Counted from the first letter of the stretch, positions 42,841-56,414 are shown. The stretch is DNA of 64,000 nt from Rhodamnia argentea (GCF_020921035.1 NC_063152.1:18428001-18492000); one strand, 5' to 3'. A program made the numbers and translations. The notes: generated from the letters alone by a model not told the origin.

Positions 42841-45137
42841 TGTCGTGACCAAAAATTAGCCTAATGGATTGTTAAGCTATTTATCTAATTAACCTAACTC
42901 GGACTCTCCCAAGTTCGTACCAAATCGCAATATAATGTTTAATCTTTAACATGCAAACGGTTTCAATTTGTATTCACCTTAATCAATTTACGGTAGGTTG
43001 ATTAGACACCTAAATAAAGTATTTACGAACAAGAGATTAATGAGTTTGGGGACTTAGTTCTCTAATATTTCTATTAATGCCCTTTGGTACCTTTCCATTT
43101 TACGAAAAAAATTAAAGCAGGCAGATTATATTGATTTTGATCTAAAGTCATAACATGTGAGATGATCATGCGGGTGCGCAAACATTATTGAAACACCCAA
43201 TAATCAGAGCATTAAATAAATTGCATGGCTAGGCAAAAGAGAAACGTACCCGGACGCCGTAGCCTAACCCCTAATGCTTTAATCCTAACCGCAAGACTTA
43301 GTCTAATGTGATTTTTTTTTTATGATTTTCAGTTATTTAAATGGTAATGCAAATGTAGTGAAATGCATATGCAATTACTCTAAATGATATGGCATGTGGG
43401 CATTTATCTGAATGACCTAACTATAATGACATGCAACAAATGAATTTAACTAGAATGACATGCGATTCTAATTAAATGACGTGCAAATTGGCTAAATGAG
43501 TCTAATCTAAATAGTATGCCAAAATGAAATTACTTTTAACCTAAGTGACATACAACAATAGGTCAAGTGTTCTAAACATGTAAAATAGATCAATCAATCT
43601 AGACATGCAAACTATATGAATGAACCTAGACATGATTCTAGATGACATACGAATTGACATTGCATTGATGACATGGCAAATGACGTGGCAAACTATATGA
43701 CATGACATTTATGCATTCTAAACTATATTATATGCATATAAAATTAAATGACTAACCTATATGCATGACATAAAATTACCTAGGCCAAATAGTATGCATA
43801 TGAATGAGATATTCTTGGTATTTTTTTTAATGAATTTCGAAATTAATAATTAACGCTATTAAAACTACCCAAAATGTTTAGGAAATAATTTCAATTATGT
43901 CCTAAAATTATCTAGGAAATTCTAAATAATTTAAGATAATGTAATCTACTTAAATGAAGATGCAATCAATTAAAATGCACCTGATTTATCGGACAAGATT
44001 TCTAAGAAATCATATCTTTCTAAATGCGAGACTATCCTATGAGATAAGATTATCTTATCTTGCTAAATTCAATTGAATTGATAAGATAATATTTTTTGCA
44101 ACATGTTTTTGGGATTTTCTTAAATGAGGAAACAAATCAAACGAATACGCAATTAAAGATAATTCGTGATTTCAAAAATATTCTCTAATCCAAATTTGGT
44201 AACAAATTGAAAAATCATATCTATGTGGTTGTAGCGCGCAATTGAGGCGAGATCTCATGGTTGAAATTGACCATTGAATACACGGGTTGTTGTAGAGAAA
44301 ATGTCACAATCCCCTAAGTTTGGATCAGTTTTCAAATCTAGGAAATATGCATGAAGATATGATTGAGTTCCAAGTAGGAACTATAATCAAATATTCACAT
44401 GGATATCAATAAGTTCAAAATAGGTAACATTATCTAGAGAATCAATCGAATAATGGAAATTACCTATTTGAGGATTATGTAAATACTATATTTCCTAATT
44501 CAAATGCAATGGACTGGATCGAAATCGAACCCGCTCAACCGGGTGGCAGCTCGTGGGTGATTCATGGGTAGCGGCGAGAGCTCGGTTGGCCCGGACGGTT
44601 TTGGCCGCAGCAACTCCAGTGATTAGCCATACACAGCAGGACAATGCCTCTTGAGATAAGGTTGATCAATGGTAGCTCCGGGAGAAAGGGGTCGGCGGCA
44701 GCTCGCGGGGTCTCTTGAGTGACGACGATGAGAACGGCTAGCGGGAAGTAACTAGTTGACGGTGCAGTAATAGCTCACGAGGTAGCATGGTAACTCATGG
44801 ACAACACCGGCGATAGCTTTACTAATTGGTGGTGCAGAATAGCAGCACCGAGAGAGATTGGCGACGCAGCGGGACTCTAAGCCATTCTTGGCTCTCGGCT
44901 AGTGCTTAGCTCTAGACAACGTCTCATGACTCACAATAGCTTAGCTTGAAAACATCATGGCTGGGACCGTCGGCGGGCAACAGCAAGGATCGTCGGAGGA
45001 AGACTAGTAAGGCATGGGGATGATAGCACCGATGGTGGCTTGCGACAGCAATCTGGGGACGATGGTGTCGGGTCGTCGGGTTGGCAGCAATGGTGGCACT
45101 GGCGGGGGGACTATCGCCCGTCAGGGGTCTCTCGACC

Positions 45138-45206
<69 letters not shown>

Positions 45207-45821
45207 CTTTGAATTTTTCTGAATAAGATTGTCCTTTCTTAAACCCTAAGGCATAATGTCGTTTATATAGACGATGTCGTTTTAGGTTAGGTGCTTCGGG
45301 TTTTCAATATTTGTAAAATTGACCCGGGATCAAAATGCCACTTCAATTAACTCCCCGAAGGGCTAAATTTTGTTGAATTGAGCCTTTTGCTCATAGGAAA
45401 ATTCGGCCAAGCCCGATATGTGGGATGGCCGAATTTCTCATGCCCTTTGTGGGCTTGTTTGCTCTTTTACAGGCTTAATTAGGCCTCTTCTTGATTGATT
45501 GATTTTAATTAAAACACATTTTTCCTAATATGATTTTAATGGGATGAATTAAGTTTAAAATAGGCCCTAAGGCCTAGTGAATTTCGGCATTCACTCTCCC
45601 ATGTTTGGTTGAATTCCCTTGATGGGTTTTGGCTCGGTTTATGTCTATTTCACATCTGTTTTCGCTGCCGATAAAATTTAAATGCAAATGCATGCATGTT
45701 AAAGTTAGTTTAAATGAAAACTATATGAAAATGATTTAAATAGTTTTGGTAGGGACTAAGGTTAGTCCCTAATTTTTATGATATTAATCCTAAATGGTTA
45801 GTTAAAATTTAGGTATCAACA
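42841..45821 (-). mobile_element. solo LTR related to the 13.6 kb retrotransposon (2.98 kb)
   Basis: It starts TGTCGTGACC and ends GGTATCAACA. Its first 180 bases resemble the 1405-bp LTR (CCTAACTCGGACTCTCCCAA, then GGTAGGTTGATTAGA). A minus-strand TATA box (CTATATAAAC, 45261-45270) lies near its far end. No internal retroviral region is present. The flanks (CATAT and CACTA) do not show a clear target duplication. Confidence 0.65.
45141..45201. repeat. (TC)n microsatellite
   Basis: About 30 uninterrupted CT dinucleotides within the solo LTR. The Leu/Ser-repeat ORFs across it are by-products. Confidence 0.95.
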
Positions 45822-46719
45822 CACTAGACCGAAAAGATTTTTAAGTGTTTATGGATATGACACTTTATAGTCATGAAAAAATTCAAAAAATTTGTCTCTC
45901 TTGAGGGATTGCAACCAAATTTGAGGAGCTAAAGTCCAAAAGTAATACACGCCATTCAATAATTGATTGAGCTCAATTTTTCTTTTGATAATTAAAGAGC
46001 ATGAGCACGAGCACAAAGGGTCGACTACTTGGAGGCCATGAAAGACCCTATAGGTCTTATGAATCGATTAATTCTAGTTATTCCGTGATTCCGAATTAAG
46101 TGACATCTAGTTCCTCACCTGTAAATTTCCAAACAGCTACATCACTCACTACTCTTGTCGCTTAAACTTTTACCTAAATTGTCCCATATTGATATTGTGT
46201 GTTCTAATTTTCCATGCTCTTTTCTTTGTCTGTCCATAACTTATCCATCTTCGCCTACGGTTTTCGATCAAATGTCACCATACACATTAAGAGAAGCTAT
46301 TTTCTAAGATGTAGCAACATAATTACTATTTTGTGTCTTAGACATTTATGATTAAACATAGTAATTTCGAGTAAGATCCATGATCTAAATAAAAGTATAA
46401 TAATTTGGAGGAATGTCATCATCTACATTCGCAACAAAACGTTTCCACCCGTTGTTCAATGAAGTACGTGTGGTTTAAACCCTAAAAAAGATTACTCAAA
46501 TGGCTGGCAAATTTATGGTTGGCTTTTACTTATGATACTCTCTAAAGTTATCTCTCATTTGAAATGGAACTTGAGGTCTTACATACAGTGTTTTATAATG
46601 TACAAGAAGAGGCGGCATGATTCTAGGATAGAATCGGGAACCAGTCCAATTCTAGATTTCAGGATATGCGGGGTAGATTTCAAGTTTCAATTATTGAGAA
46701 ACTTATACTGATGTGTAGG

Positions 46720-49043
46720 TGTCGCGACCCTCTCGGAACACTCTCGAGGGCTGGTGGATCATCGTCGTCTAGCTGTCTATGAGTGTCAGAGGCGGGCCCT
46801 TCCCAAGGCCCATTGCCCAAATCGCAATGGAGGAAAAACAGGATGGACCTTTCGGTATGGTCTAGTGACATGTGCGTACGTATGCATGCCTCGGAGTCGT
46901 CTCCGATCATTTCTTGGAGAGTATGATTGAAAAACCCTATTGAATAGTTGCGAGTTTCTATTTGATTCTACGAGAACCAAAGTAGTGGGATTGGGAACTT
47001 AGTTACGCCAATTATCGTAATCGATGCCCGTTTGGTACCTAAGTTAAATGAATTTTCCAACCTGGGGATTTCATGCGGATGAGTAGGGGGTATGAATCAT
47101 AAATCTAGAAGTTCGTGCAGATGGGAGTGACTACCCTAGTAATTACAATAAGTGAAATAAATGTGCAAATCAAGGAATCTATAATGTATGGACAAATCGC
47201 ATCAAACCAACCATAGCATTCCTAGTAGAGTCCTATTGGCTTAGAGAATAGGTATTCGAAGCACAAGAAGAGTACAAGAGTAATTTGGAAGCGATTAGCC
47301 TATGAGAAGTGAAATCATAATTTTGAGAGAAATCGGGGGATAATTTGCTGAAAAGGATAAAATTGTCATTTTTGAAATAATCGAGAGTCCAAAGCATCCA
47401 AAAAAGGATTGGCCAGTTAATTGTGGTCATTTCATATTTTTCTATATTTTTTGGAATTTTTGCAGACAATCTACCCTTAAGGGGTAAAATTGTCATTTTT
47501 AGAAAGAGGAGGGACACGAAAACCCAAAAATAGGATTAGCCAATTGAACATGGAAATTTCCTATTTTTTGACATTTTTTGAAATGTATAGAAATTTTCAA
47601 GGACGATTTACCCTTAAAGGGAGAAATCATCATTTTCAGAAGGGATCGGGACGTAAAATCCCAAAAATAGGGTTGAAGAGTTGAATGTGGTCGTTTCCTA
47701 ATTTTTGGAATTTTTTGAAATTTTTATTGATTTTTTCCATTTTTTTAAAATTTTTCGCAATTTTTCATTTCTTGGAATTTAATTATCCATTTTTTTTTAA
47801 AAAAAGTTTAAAATAGCTCCTGCAAACGTGGCACCACATCAACGCCATGTTGAGGTTGACGGGTTAACGGGTGTTGACTGGTAAGACCTCTTAAATTTGA
47901 AGAAAATCGACGGACGGCCGAGGGCTCTCTAGCAACGATCAATAGTGAGATCTTGCCCGATTTTGGATATCTAGGTATTGTTGGAATCGTCTTGACGTCA
48001 GCTATCACATATAAAAAAATGAGCACGATCCAACGGTGAAAATCAATATGAAAATAGCAACAAAAGATTCGGTCGCGATGCTGATCGGGTACACATTTTT
48101 CATGGATTCGATCGATCCAAAGCTACGACTAGCATCATTGGAGTTCATAGGTACTTACCTTATGATCCGATCGTTTTGAATAACATCGGTAATGAGCTTG
48201 ACAGCTTAGGTGTATTCGACGACATGTGGAGGTCGACTATGGAGTTTCATGCAAAGTTGATGCAAAATGAAGATAAAATGAAGCTTAGGAAGGGTTTTAG
48301 ACTCAATCAAGCCAAATAGAATTGAGAAATAACACAAAACTAAGGTTTAGCCATGGAAACTTGAGCTTGAAGGCGTGAATGATGTTTACCTTGATCGGCT
48401 ATAAAATAAAGATCCGAAGAGTTCTTGTTGCTCGTCTAAACCTTACAATACTTTGATAAGTCACTTGGAAGCTCGAATGTAAGTAGGAGACCACCAGCAA
48501 AGCTCAAAAAATGTTTCTCCAGTTTCGACTTCAATGGCTACCTCTTGGAACTCACAGAGCATATTTTCTCCTTCAAAGAACTCTCTCCCTTTTATAATCA
48601 AATTTTCATCTTCTCTTCATCATCTTCCATTCTCTATCTTCTCTTCATCATCTTCCCTTCCGCATCTTCTCTCCATCATCTTCCCTTTTCCATCTTATCT
48701 TCTTTTGGTTATTTACAAAATAGACGCTCAAGCTTTAAGTATTTGTAGTTCGATTCCTGAAACTCTAAGTATTTGCAATCAAGTTCCTAAATTTCTAAGT
48801 ATTTGCAATCCAATCCCCGAAGAAATATTTCTTTCAAGTCCAAACCTTCTTAGTGCATTTTTCACCTCATATCTAGTCCAAACGCTTGTCAAATTAAGCT
48901 CAAATGTTCTGCCGGTTCAATTGTATGCCAATGCAATGTACCTAAAAATAATATGCAAGATGATTTTTGTTTAGAACTAAAATTAGTTCTAATTTTTATG
49001 TAAAAATAACTGAAAAAGATTAGTCAAAATTTATGTATCAACA
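46720..49043 (-). mobile_element. solo LTR with GTAGG target duplication (2.3 kb)
   Basis: It starts TGTCGCGACC and ends GTATCAACA, flanked by GTAGG at 46715-46719 and 49044-49048. Its right part shares the CATCTTC-rich tract and the TAAGTATTTGCAATC-type repeats with the 1405-bp LTRs, so it belongs to a related family. A minus-strand TATA box (TTATAAAAGG) lies near 48590. Only an LTR remains, the usual product of recombination between two LTRs. Confidence 0.85.
47330..47760. repeat. imperfect ~160-bp repeats inside the solo LTR
   Basis: Two to three diverged copies of a unit with AAAATTGTCATTTTTAGAAA, CCAAAAATAGGATT and GGTCATTTCCTA(A/T)TTTTT-like blocks follow each other. No coding capacity is seen. 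Confidence 0.5.
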
Positions 49044-50331
49044 GTAGGTTCTCGGTTATAGGTAGGTGTGACCTGGAACTTGGAATCTAGAACAAGTATT
49101 CGTGTTTCTCTTGGTATATGTCTTCACGTGATATTACGGTATTCCATGGCGTCTGATGATGAGGGTATAATATGCGAATCATTAGTTTGAGCTTCCATTT
49201 CCAACGATTTTTTTTATTGAGTCTTTTACTTTGTTCTTGTTTCATATTTTGTGTGTGTCTAAATTTAAGTTGTGTTTAGTGGATTGTGGCAGCAAGTAGT
49301 GGTAATTAAAGATAAGGGATCACTGCAATCATTCAATTAAAAATACACGTAGGACCCGAGTAGACCTTGGAACCTACCCTGCATAATGGTAGATTCCAAA
49401 TTCCAAAAAATGAGAAACCTAATCCGACAGGTAGGTCCCATATTTCAAGTAGAATTTGTACGGAATCTGAAATCACTCACTCTTACTATACAACCCACCT
49501 TCATCAATGATTAACTATCCAAATCAATGTTAAAAAATGTGGCTCTACAACTCAATTTCTGACTATTTTTTGTCTCTCAATATTTAATTTCCTTTTTTTC
49601 ACTAATATTGGGCCACATTTCATGAAAGATGCAAACTAACAACGTAAAAATCATACGTGAATATTAAGTAGGGGAAAAAAAATAAACTTATCAGAAACAT
49701 AAAATAAATGATTACTTCTTTAAATTACAAACGAAAGATATGCTTGAAGAGCATCTAGTTACATGTTATAACAGTCATCAATCGTTAATATATTTTACAA
49801 AGTATGAAATCCAATAAAATATGTTTCAAATATACGCATAGTGACAATTCCAATTGTCTTAGCGTGTATTGTCAATGATAAATGATTCTTCTTCTGCATG
49901 TGCCAAAAGTTAGAAAGTCTCTCTGCATGAATACCAAATGATATGTTGTCGCAACCTTCCAGAAAATCGGAAGTGCAGGTGCCATAAAGGGGGTACGTAA
50001 ACAGTGGCAATTGAGTGCTATGAAAGCCACGCATAGCGCCAGTGCTAGGATATACTCAAATCCTGGAGGAAACTGTTCATTTGTTGGTCTAGCAAAGTGA
50101 TGTTAAAGATGTTTTCAAGTGGAAAATGAGCATTTTCAATAACGGAAAGTAAATACAGAATAACCAACTAAAAAAGTGGTTCGCATCTATTAAATAAAAC
50201 CTAAATAAATCAACACGATAGGAACGTTGAATTTCCAAAGATACATGATTCAACACAAGCTTAAACAGACGAAATAATAGACTTTTCAATTAGAAACATT
50301 AATCACCAGAACTTCTCCATCGATCTCTTTT

Positions 50332-51529
50332 CTAGAATTTAGACTGAATTTGATTGACAACGCTTTTATCAACTTGGAATGCTTTGGCAAGAATGTCTGC
50401 GGAAACATCAGGATTAGACCCAAACACGGCATTACCGATGGTGATGACCCCAGGGTTTTGGCTTCCAAGTGCTGCGAAAGCGAAAGCATTTCCGGTGCCG
50501 ATATTTCTTTGAAAATGAATGAGTCCTTGAGGGAAGACGAACGCATCACCCTTTTGCAAGACCTTGGAGATGAGGCGGTTGTCGGGGTTGGACGTTATGA
50601 ACCCTACTTCCAGGGTTCCTTCTTGGACAACCAAAATCTCGCTGGCACGTGGGTGAGTATGGGGTGGGTTGATTCCCCATGGTGCGTAATCGAGGCGCGC
50701 CAAGGAGATGCCGAGAGTGTTGAGACCCGGGAGCTGAGCTGCGAACACCGGGGTAACCCTCGAGCCAACCGCATTGGATGTGTTGCCAGGAAGATGGAGT
50801 CCACTGAAGGAGAAGTCATTTGCCTGAACCATTTTCGGGTCCTTGCAGGCCAGTCCATTCACAAGCACTGCCACGTGAGAAACAAAATTGGAATGAGAAA
50901 ACACTTACTAGTAGAGAGTAAGAGTGACAAAAAAGGTCTTCTAAGTGGTCTTCAGGCCGATGAAATACTGCTTGTTCCAATCGCGCAATGTCATTGAGAT
51001 CACTACTTCTTCTATATACACCATTTTCACCGATACCAAAATACTTGGAAACTTGTTGCAAGATCAAGCTATCACGGTATGCGATCGATCCTATATGTTC
51101 TGAAAATAATCCTGACTCTTAGGTTAACTATAGTTATCAGATGATAAATGCTCCAAACTAACGGAAAAAAAAAAAAAAAAGAAACATGCGAGGCAAGGTC
51201 CTAGGTGGATGGTCGTCCAAACATGCTGTTTCCACATGAGTGGTGCTATATAGTTATCGAGCCTGCGTGTACTTTACGCCTGAGCCACAATATGAACAAA
51301 TGTGCCCGTTCCTTTACAACCTCTTAAATGCTTTGAGAGGCGAGAAAGGCGGAATAGGTTTTCAGACAACCTCTGAAACTCTTCGAGTTAGTGTACCGTG
51401 AGGTTCTTGTGTTCTTTTACCTGAACTGCCGGCTTGAGCGACGCAGAAATCCTGGAGAGGGCTATGATCAGCTGCTGCAAAAGCAAGAAGTAGACACAAG
51501 AAACCAACCAAGAGCAAACTCTTTGCCAT
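50332..51529 (-). CDS. GLP4: germin-like protein, intact, 214 aa
   Basis: Secreted cupin of the same subfamily as GLP3. Exon 1 (51421-51529, 109 bp) encodes [17 protein letters not shown], a typical signal peptide, then [17 protein letters not shown]. The intron (50868-51420, 553 bp) is GT-AG. Exon 2 (50332-50867, 536 bp) carries His106, His108, Glu113 ([10 protein letters not shown]) and His154 ([11 protein letters not shown]), the two conserved Cys and the end QIQSKF. All features needed for a folded, metal-binding germin are present. It differs from GLP3 at a modest number of residues (for example GLNTLG for GPNTLG, AFAALG for AIAALG), so the two are recent duplicates. Confidence 0.95.
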
Positions 51530-51613
51530 CTCTACACGATATTCAAAATCTCCACCAAAATGAAGATGGTTTGTGTACGTTGTTGCGGATGAAATGTTTG
51601 AGCAGATCGCAGG

Positions 51614-51623
51614 TATTTATAAA
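51614..51623 (-). promoter_or_regulatory. TATA box of GLP4
   Basis: TTTATAAATA on the minus strand about 90 bases upstream of the ATG, matching the boxes of GLP2 and GLP3; the leader is about 40 bases shorter than in GLP3. Confidence 0.7.
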
Positions 51624-52023
51624 CCTGGGCAACAGCATGAGTGAACCAAGTCTTGGGTAAAGCTTGTTGATGAGCAGAATATTTAATACAAGTGCTAAGA
51701 AAATGTTCTTACCAGCAGGCGGACACGTTTTATTGAAAGAGTCGTATTGAGTGGCCGTCCAGGAGGGTTCGTTGGAGTTGTGATTCAGAATCATTCTGCT
51801 TCCAAAAAGAGACGGATTTAAAAGGCGAAAAAAAGCAGAAGAAGAACGGTCTATGTGCCGCCAAAAGCAAAAGTTAGAGAGCGAAGACAACTGGATGGAC
51901 GGCTGAGAATTGGTATAACCCTAGTTGTCCCTTCAATTGACCACGTACAAGCTTGCTGCCAAAATGGGGAGAGGGATGATGGTTTATTTTCTTTCCACGC
52001 ATTTTAAATGTTGAAAGCAGACT

Positions 52024-52150
52024 AGGTGCATCTAGACAGAAAGACCCTATGAAGCTTTAATGTTCCCTAGAATAGGCTTTGAAAGGAATGATTAGCCACA
52101 TTGGGACTAAGACACAGCCCAGACTCCTACGGGAGGCAACAATAGGGTTA
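52024..52150 (+). pseudogene. chimeric plastid rRNA insert: 23S piece joined to 16S piece
   Basis: Positions about 52026-52083 match the 23S rRNA segment GACAGAAAGACCCTATGAAG and its continuation. Positions about 52087-52150 match the 16S segment around CCCAGACTCCTACGGGAGGC. The two are far apart in an rRNA operon but abut here. Differences from the usual rRNA sequence are nearly all C-to-T or G-to-A (for example GGCAACAATAGGG for GGCAGCAGTGGGG), as expected for methylated, silent nuclear copies of plastid DNA. The sister GLP units lack it. It is not a working rRNA gene. Confidence 0.85.
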
Positions 52151-53049
52151 CTCATATGATAATTGTCTGGGAAGCCATACTAAAGAAGGTTTATGATTCC
52201 TCGAGAGGCAAATCTTCCGTCGTATACATTGTAACTCAAGTCCATTTTTTAATGGAACCACCATACATACAATATGTCGTATCACATGATTGAAAGATTT
52301 GTAAGTGTTTATGGATATGACACTTAATATGGGAGTTATGGAAAAATTTAACTTTTATTACCATGGTCATATGAGAAATTGTTTCCTCTCGAGGGGTCGT
52401 AGCAAAAATTGAGAAACCAAAGTGAAAAAGTAATACATGCAGTTCAATTATCGGTTAAGCTCTTTTTTCTTTCAATAACTTAAGAGCATGAGCACAAAGG
52501 ATTGACTACTTGGAGGCCAAGAAAGATCCTGCAGGTCTCATGAACCGTTGAATTCTACTTACTCCGTGATTTTGAATTAAGTGACCTCCAGTTCCTAAGC
52601 TGGAAATCCTATGATGTCCCAATCCTACGTCACCCGTGATAGTTGTTGCTTGACCTTTTACCTAAATTGTCCCATACTGATATAGTGTCTTCTAATTCCC
52701 CATGCCTTTTCTTTGTCTATCCATAGATTATCCATATTCACCCTTCAGTTTTCGATCAAAAGTCTCCATACTCAGTAGGAGAAGCTGTTTTCTAGCATAT
52801 ACATAATTACTATTTTTTGCCTTAGACATTTACGATTAGACATAACAATTTCGAGTAAGATCCATGATCTAATAAAAATACACTGATTTGGAGTAATGTC
52901 GTCATCTTTTTTCCACTCCACGAGAAAAAGAAAGAATCCGCCCGATTCGGATTTTTTGAGGAACCTTTCTATGTACAACAAATTATTATCCCCCGTTGTT
53001 GCGCAAAGAACATGTGATTTAAACCCTAGAAAGGACTTCTCAATTGGCG

Positions 53050-54040
53050 AACAGATTTAAAGGAGAGATGCTTAGGTAAAAAGTACATGTGACCGTCATC
53101 TTGCTAACAAGATTTGAACCTAAAACCAGAAAGAAAAGGAAAAACTCTATTGTCTTCTAAGCCAACATCTTGCTAGCAATTCTATAGCGAGTAGCGACTG
53201 CCCAATGCATAGCCAAAGTGCTTTATATGTGTCAATCGCATCAATCATCAGCCGTTACCTCTCATTTTCTTCATTAATTCCTTACTCGGCAAATCGATTT
53301 TGACCTTCCAAAGTTGTTCTATATATTGTGTATCTGAGCTCGTAGAAAACATTAAATATCGTGCGGTGAACTTGTTTTGAACATATTAGCAGGGAGGGAC
53401 CTTGGGTGCAATTCTTTTCTTTTCCTTTTTTTTTTCTTTTGGTGGGGGAGGGTCATCAAGTGCGCCTTTCGTTTAATGTAAAAAATAAATGGGAAGAAAG
53501 ATCATGCTGCCATGTGTATTTCATGCGTATATAACATACAAGTACTTACACATCCAAATTGGGTTACGATATATCGATTCAGGCTGCATTCTCATGTTCA
53601 TGACCCTACTGATCTCAGGATTGCTACTAAATTTCGGCTTTGTCACACTACCATTTAAGAATTATGACGGACAGCAGATTAGCAATTTAAAAAAAAAATG
53701 CTAAACAGTAAAGTCACTGACAAAGGGAGTAATATTGTCTTAACTCCTTTGGTTATTTGGAAAAATTCTATCAATTCTGCATTGAAGTCCATATCGTATT
53801 TGACCGTAAAGATTCAAGCGTGTCGCCCTTTTTCACTCATTTCATGAGCCACAAAAATCCACTTCCCTTACCTACCCCTTCAAGAAAAATCTCATCTCAC
53901 ACCAACATAATCAGACAAAACATTCTTGAAATAGAAAAAGTAACAAATATGTCCATATGACATGTTGTCATTTTTTGCCAATCAATTGCAAGGACATGGA
54001 CCCAACACAACAGATACGAACAGAAAAGGCTGAATTTCCA
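53050..54040. other. intergenic spacer between GLP4 unit and GLP5
   Basis: I see no gene in this kilobase. Short plus-strand ORFs (53489-53704, 53757-53960) have no motif. A poly-T/T-rich tract lies at 53415-53440. Confidence 0.4.
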
Positions 54041-54131
54041 AAGCTACATGACCAAACACAAACTCAAACAAACGGACTCTTTTTTATCTCGTACAAGAAG
54101 TGATTGTCCATACTCTCCATTGATCTCATGT

Positions 54132-55313
54132 CTAGAATTTCGACTGAATTTGGGCAACAGCACTTTCATCAATTTGGAATGCTTTTGCAAGAATGCCAGT
54201 GGAGACATCAGGAGTCGATCCAAACACAGCATTAGCGATAGTAATGACACCAGGGTTTTGGCTACCGAGAGCTGCAATGGCGACGGCATTTCCGGTGCCG
54301 ATATTTCTCTGGAAATGAATGAGGCCTTGAGGGAAGACGAAAACATCACCCTTTTGCAAGACCTTGGAGATGAGGCGGTTGTCGGGGTTGGAAGTGATGA
54401 ACCCTGCTTCCAGGGTTCCTTCTTGGACCATTAAAATCTCCGAGGCACGCGGGTGAATGTGGGGCGGGTTGACTCCCCATGGTGCATAGTCAACGCGGGC
54501 CATGGCGATGCCGAGAGTGTTGAGGCCTGGGAGCTGAGCCACAGTCACTGGGGTAACCTTCGATCCGACCGGGTTCGATGTGCTGCCTTGAAGATGGAGC
54601 CCGCTGAAAGAGAAGTCGTTTGCCTGAACCATTTTTGGATCCTTGCAAGCCAAGCCATTCACTAGCACTGCCATGTGAGGAACAAAATTTGAATGGTAAT
54701 TATTAGTAAACCATCTGAAGTGGGAAAAAAGTCTGCCTAAGCAGCGCAGCAAAAGACTTAGGTTCGAAAAAGAAAAAAATCGAGGAAAAAGGGCTTCTTT
54801 ACAAATGTTCAGGATGATGAAAACCCACTCAATTGCAATCTCCTTAAAAATATATCTTAGTGACTTAATGTTTACAATGATTTTGGAAAGGTTTTTGCAG
54901 GACGTCCTATCGTGGTATTGATATAGATTCTGACTAATGAAAAGAACTCGTACTTAAACATGTTAGTTCCGCATACTGTACACGGTCGAACCTATACAAC
55001 AAGCCTAATCTACATTACGTACACATCCGTGTTTGTTCATTAGCCACTAAGTTCACCCACTGGGTTAAAATTATTTCCCTTTCACTCTCTCAAATGTTTT
55101 CAGCTCTTCCAGAACAGAACAAACATAAGAATTCTGGACAAACCCGAAAGTTCATGAGGTGGTGGTGGTGCAACGTAAGGTAATTTTTTAATTTTTTTTA
55201 CCTGGACTGCCCGATTGAGCAACACAGAAATCCTGGAGAGGGCTATGATCAGCTGCTGCTGCAAAAGCAATGAACAGACCCAAGAAACAAATCGAGAGAA
55301 CACTTTTCACCAT
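54132..55313 (-). CDS. GLP5: germin-like protein, intact, 215 aa
   Basis: Exon 1 (55202-55313, 112 bp) starts ATGGTGAAAAGT and encodes a signal peptide ([20 protein letters not shown]) followed by [17 protein letters not shown]. The intron (54668-55201) is GT-AG. Exon 2 (54132-54667, 536 bp) has His107, His109, Glu114 ([10 protein letters not shown]) and His155 ([11 protein letters not shown]), and ends QIQSKF. It is the most diverged intact member ([26 protein letters not shown]), and its upstream DNA does not share the blocks of units 2-4, so it split off earlier. As for the others, the product should be a secreted cell-wall cupin; the enzymatic activity is unknown. Confidence 0.95.
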
Positions 55314-55413
55314 CTCTACACCCAAAATCTCCGCGAAAATGAAGCGCTTTAACTTCAATGAAGATGGACGACTTTGTATGGTGGTGGATGGAATGCTGTG
55401 AGGAGGTAGCTAC

Positions 55414-55422
55414 TATATATAC
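55414..55422 (-). promoter_or_regulatory. TATA box of GLP5
   Basis: GTATATATA on the minus strand, about 100 bases upstream of the GLP5 ATG. Confidence 0.6.
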
Positions 55423-55429
55423 ACGCTCG

Positions 55430-56400
55430 TGCATGGGCATAAGCAACGAAGATTCAGTAAAGTTGATGAGTACAGACATATTATAACTCAATATGAGTTG
55501 GCGGACTCGTGCTGCCAAGGAGTCATCTTGACCGGCCGTCCATGAGAGGTCTTCGGAGTTGTCTGCTCGTCGTCAAACGCACAATAAAACATCTTATATC
55601 TCCTTAATGGTAGTTCCTTCGAACGAGTCCTCGCTTGTTGCCAAGATGAACAGGAATGGGTCTTACCCGATTTTAGGTTTTCCATTCGGCGTTGTCCCAT
55701 TAGGCATTAGAAAGATAGAATAACCAATGCTAGAGTAATAATAAGGTTGATTTAATAAATAAATTCAGTAAGTGATGTGGCAGAATTTGGATTACAGTCT
55801 GGCACGTCACTTTATAAACTGATTAAGTTAACGGGCCTTAATGTATAGAGGGGATGATTACCCAATTAATCCTAAACCTATCGTTCGCACTATGCTTGAT
55901 CTAGCACCTTCCCCGGAATATGAGGTCCGAGAGAGAAGTTTGCTACGAAAGTGAAATTTTTTTGACAATTCGAAAATGCGATTGCAATTCTAATTGAATA
56001 CGATGGAATCTCCGTTAATCATACTTTTTTTTTTCAAAGAAAGCGGAACTGATTAGATGCTTAAGTGAAGGTACTAGTCGTTTGTGAAAACCTAAGAACT
56101 ACAGTCCCGGTTCGGTTACGTGTGGAGAACGATTAGGACCCTTTCCGCATCATGTTTGTTCAATGAAGTCGTTGAATGCAATTACAAAAATAAAAATAAA
56201 AATCCGGAAATTGTCAATGCAATTTGATTTTTTCGAGTACACAATCAGGAAAAATTCTCGCACCACTTCACATCTCGGCGTGATTCGATGAGATGTGTGT
56301 ATTTTGAAATTATGCATTAAGAACATGGCAAGTGTGCAAAATTCCTAATTTGGATTCCTTTGCATGTGCAATTGACTAGATGATGTGTTATTTAATCTCC
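55430..56400. other. intergenic spacer upstream of GLP5
   Basis: No gene or clear repeat seen. AT-rich plant intergenic DNA. Confidence 0.4.
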
Positions 56401-56414
56401 CCATGATTTCAGTT

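Noticed and set aside
45014-45226. Ser/Leu-repeat proteins
   Set aside because: They are by-products of the (TC)n microsatellite.
52024-52150. Functional rRNA gene or bacterial contamination
   Set aside because: The pieces are short, out of order and carry C-to-T/G-to-A decay, and the flanks are GLP-array DNA.
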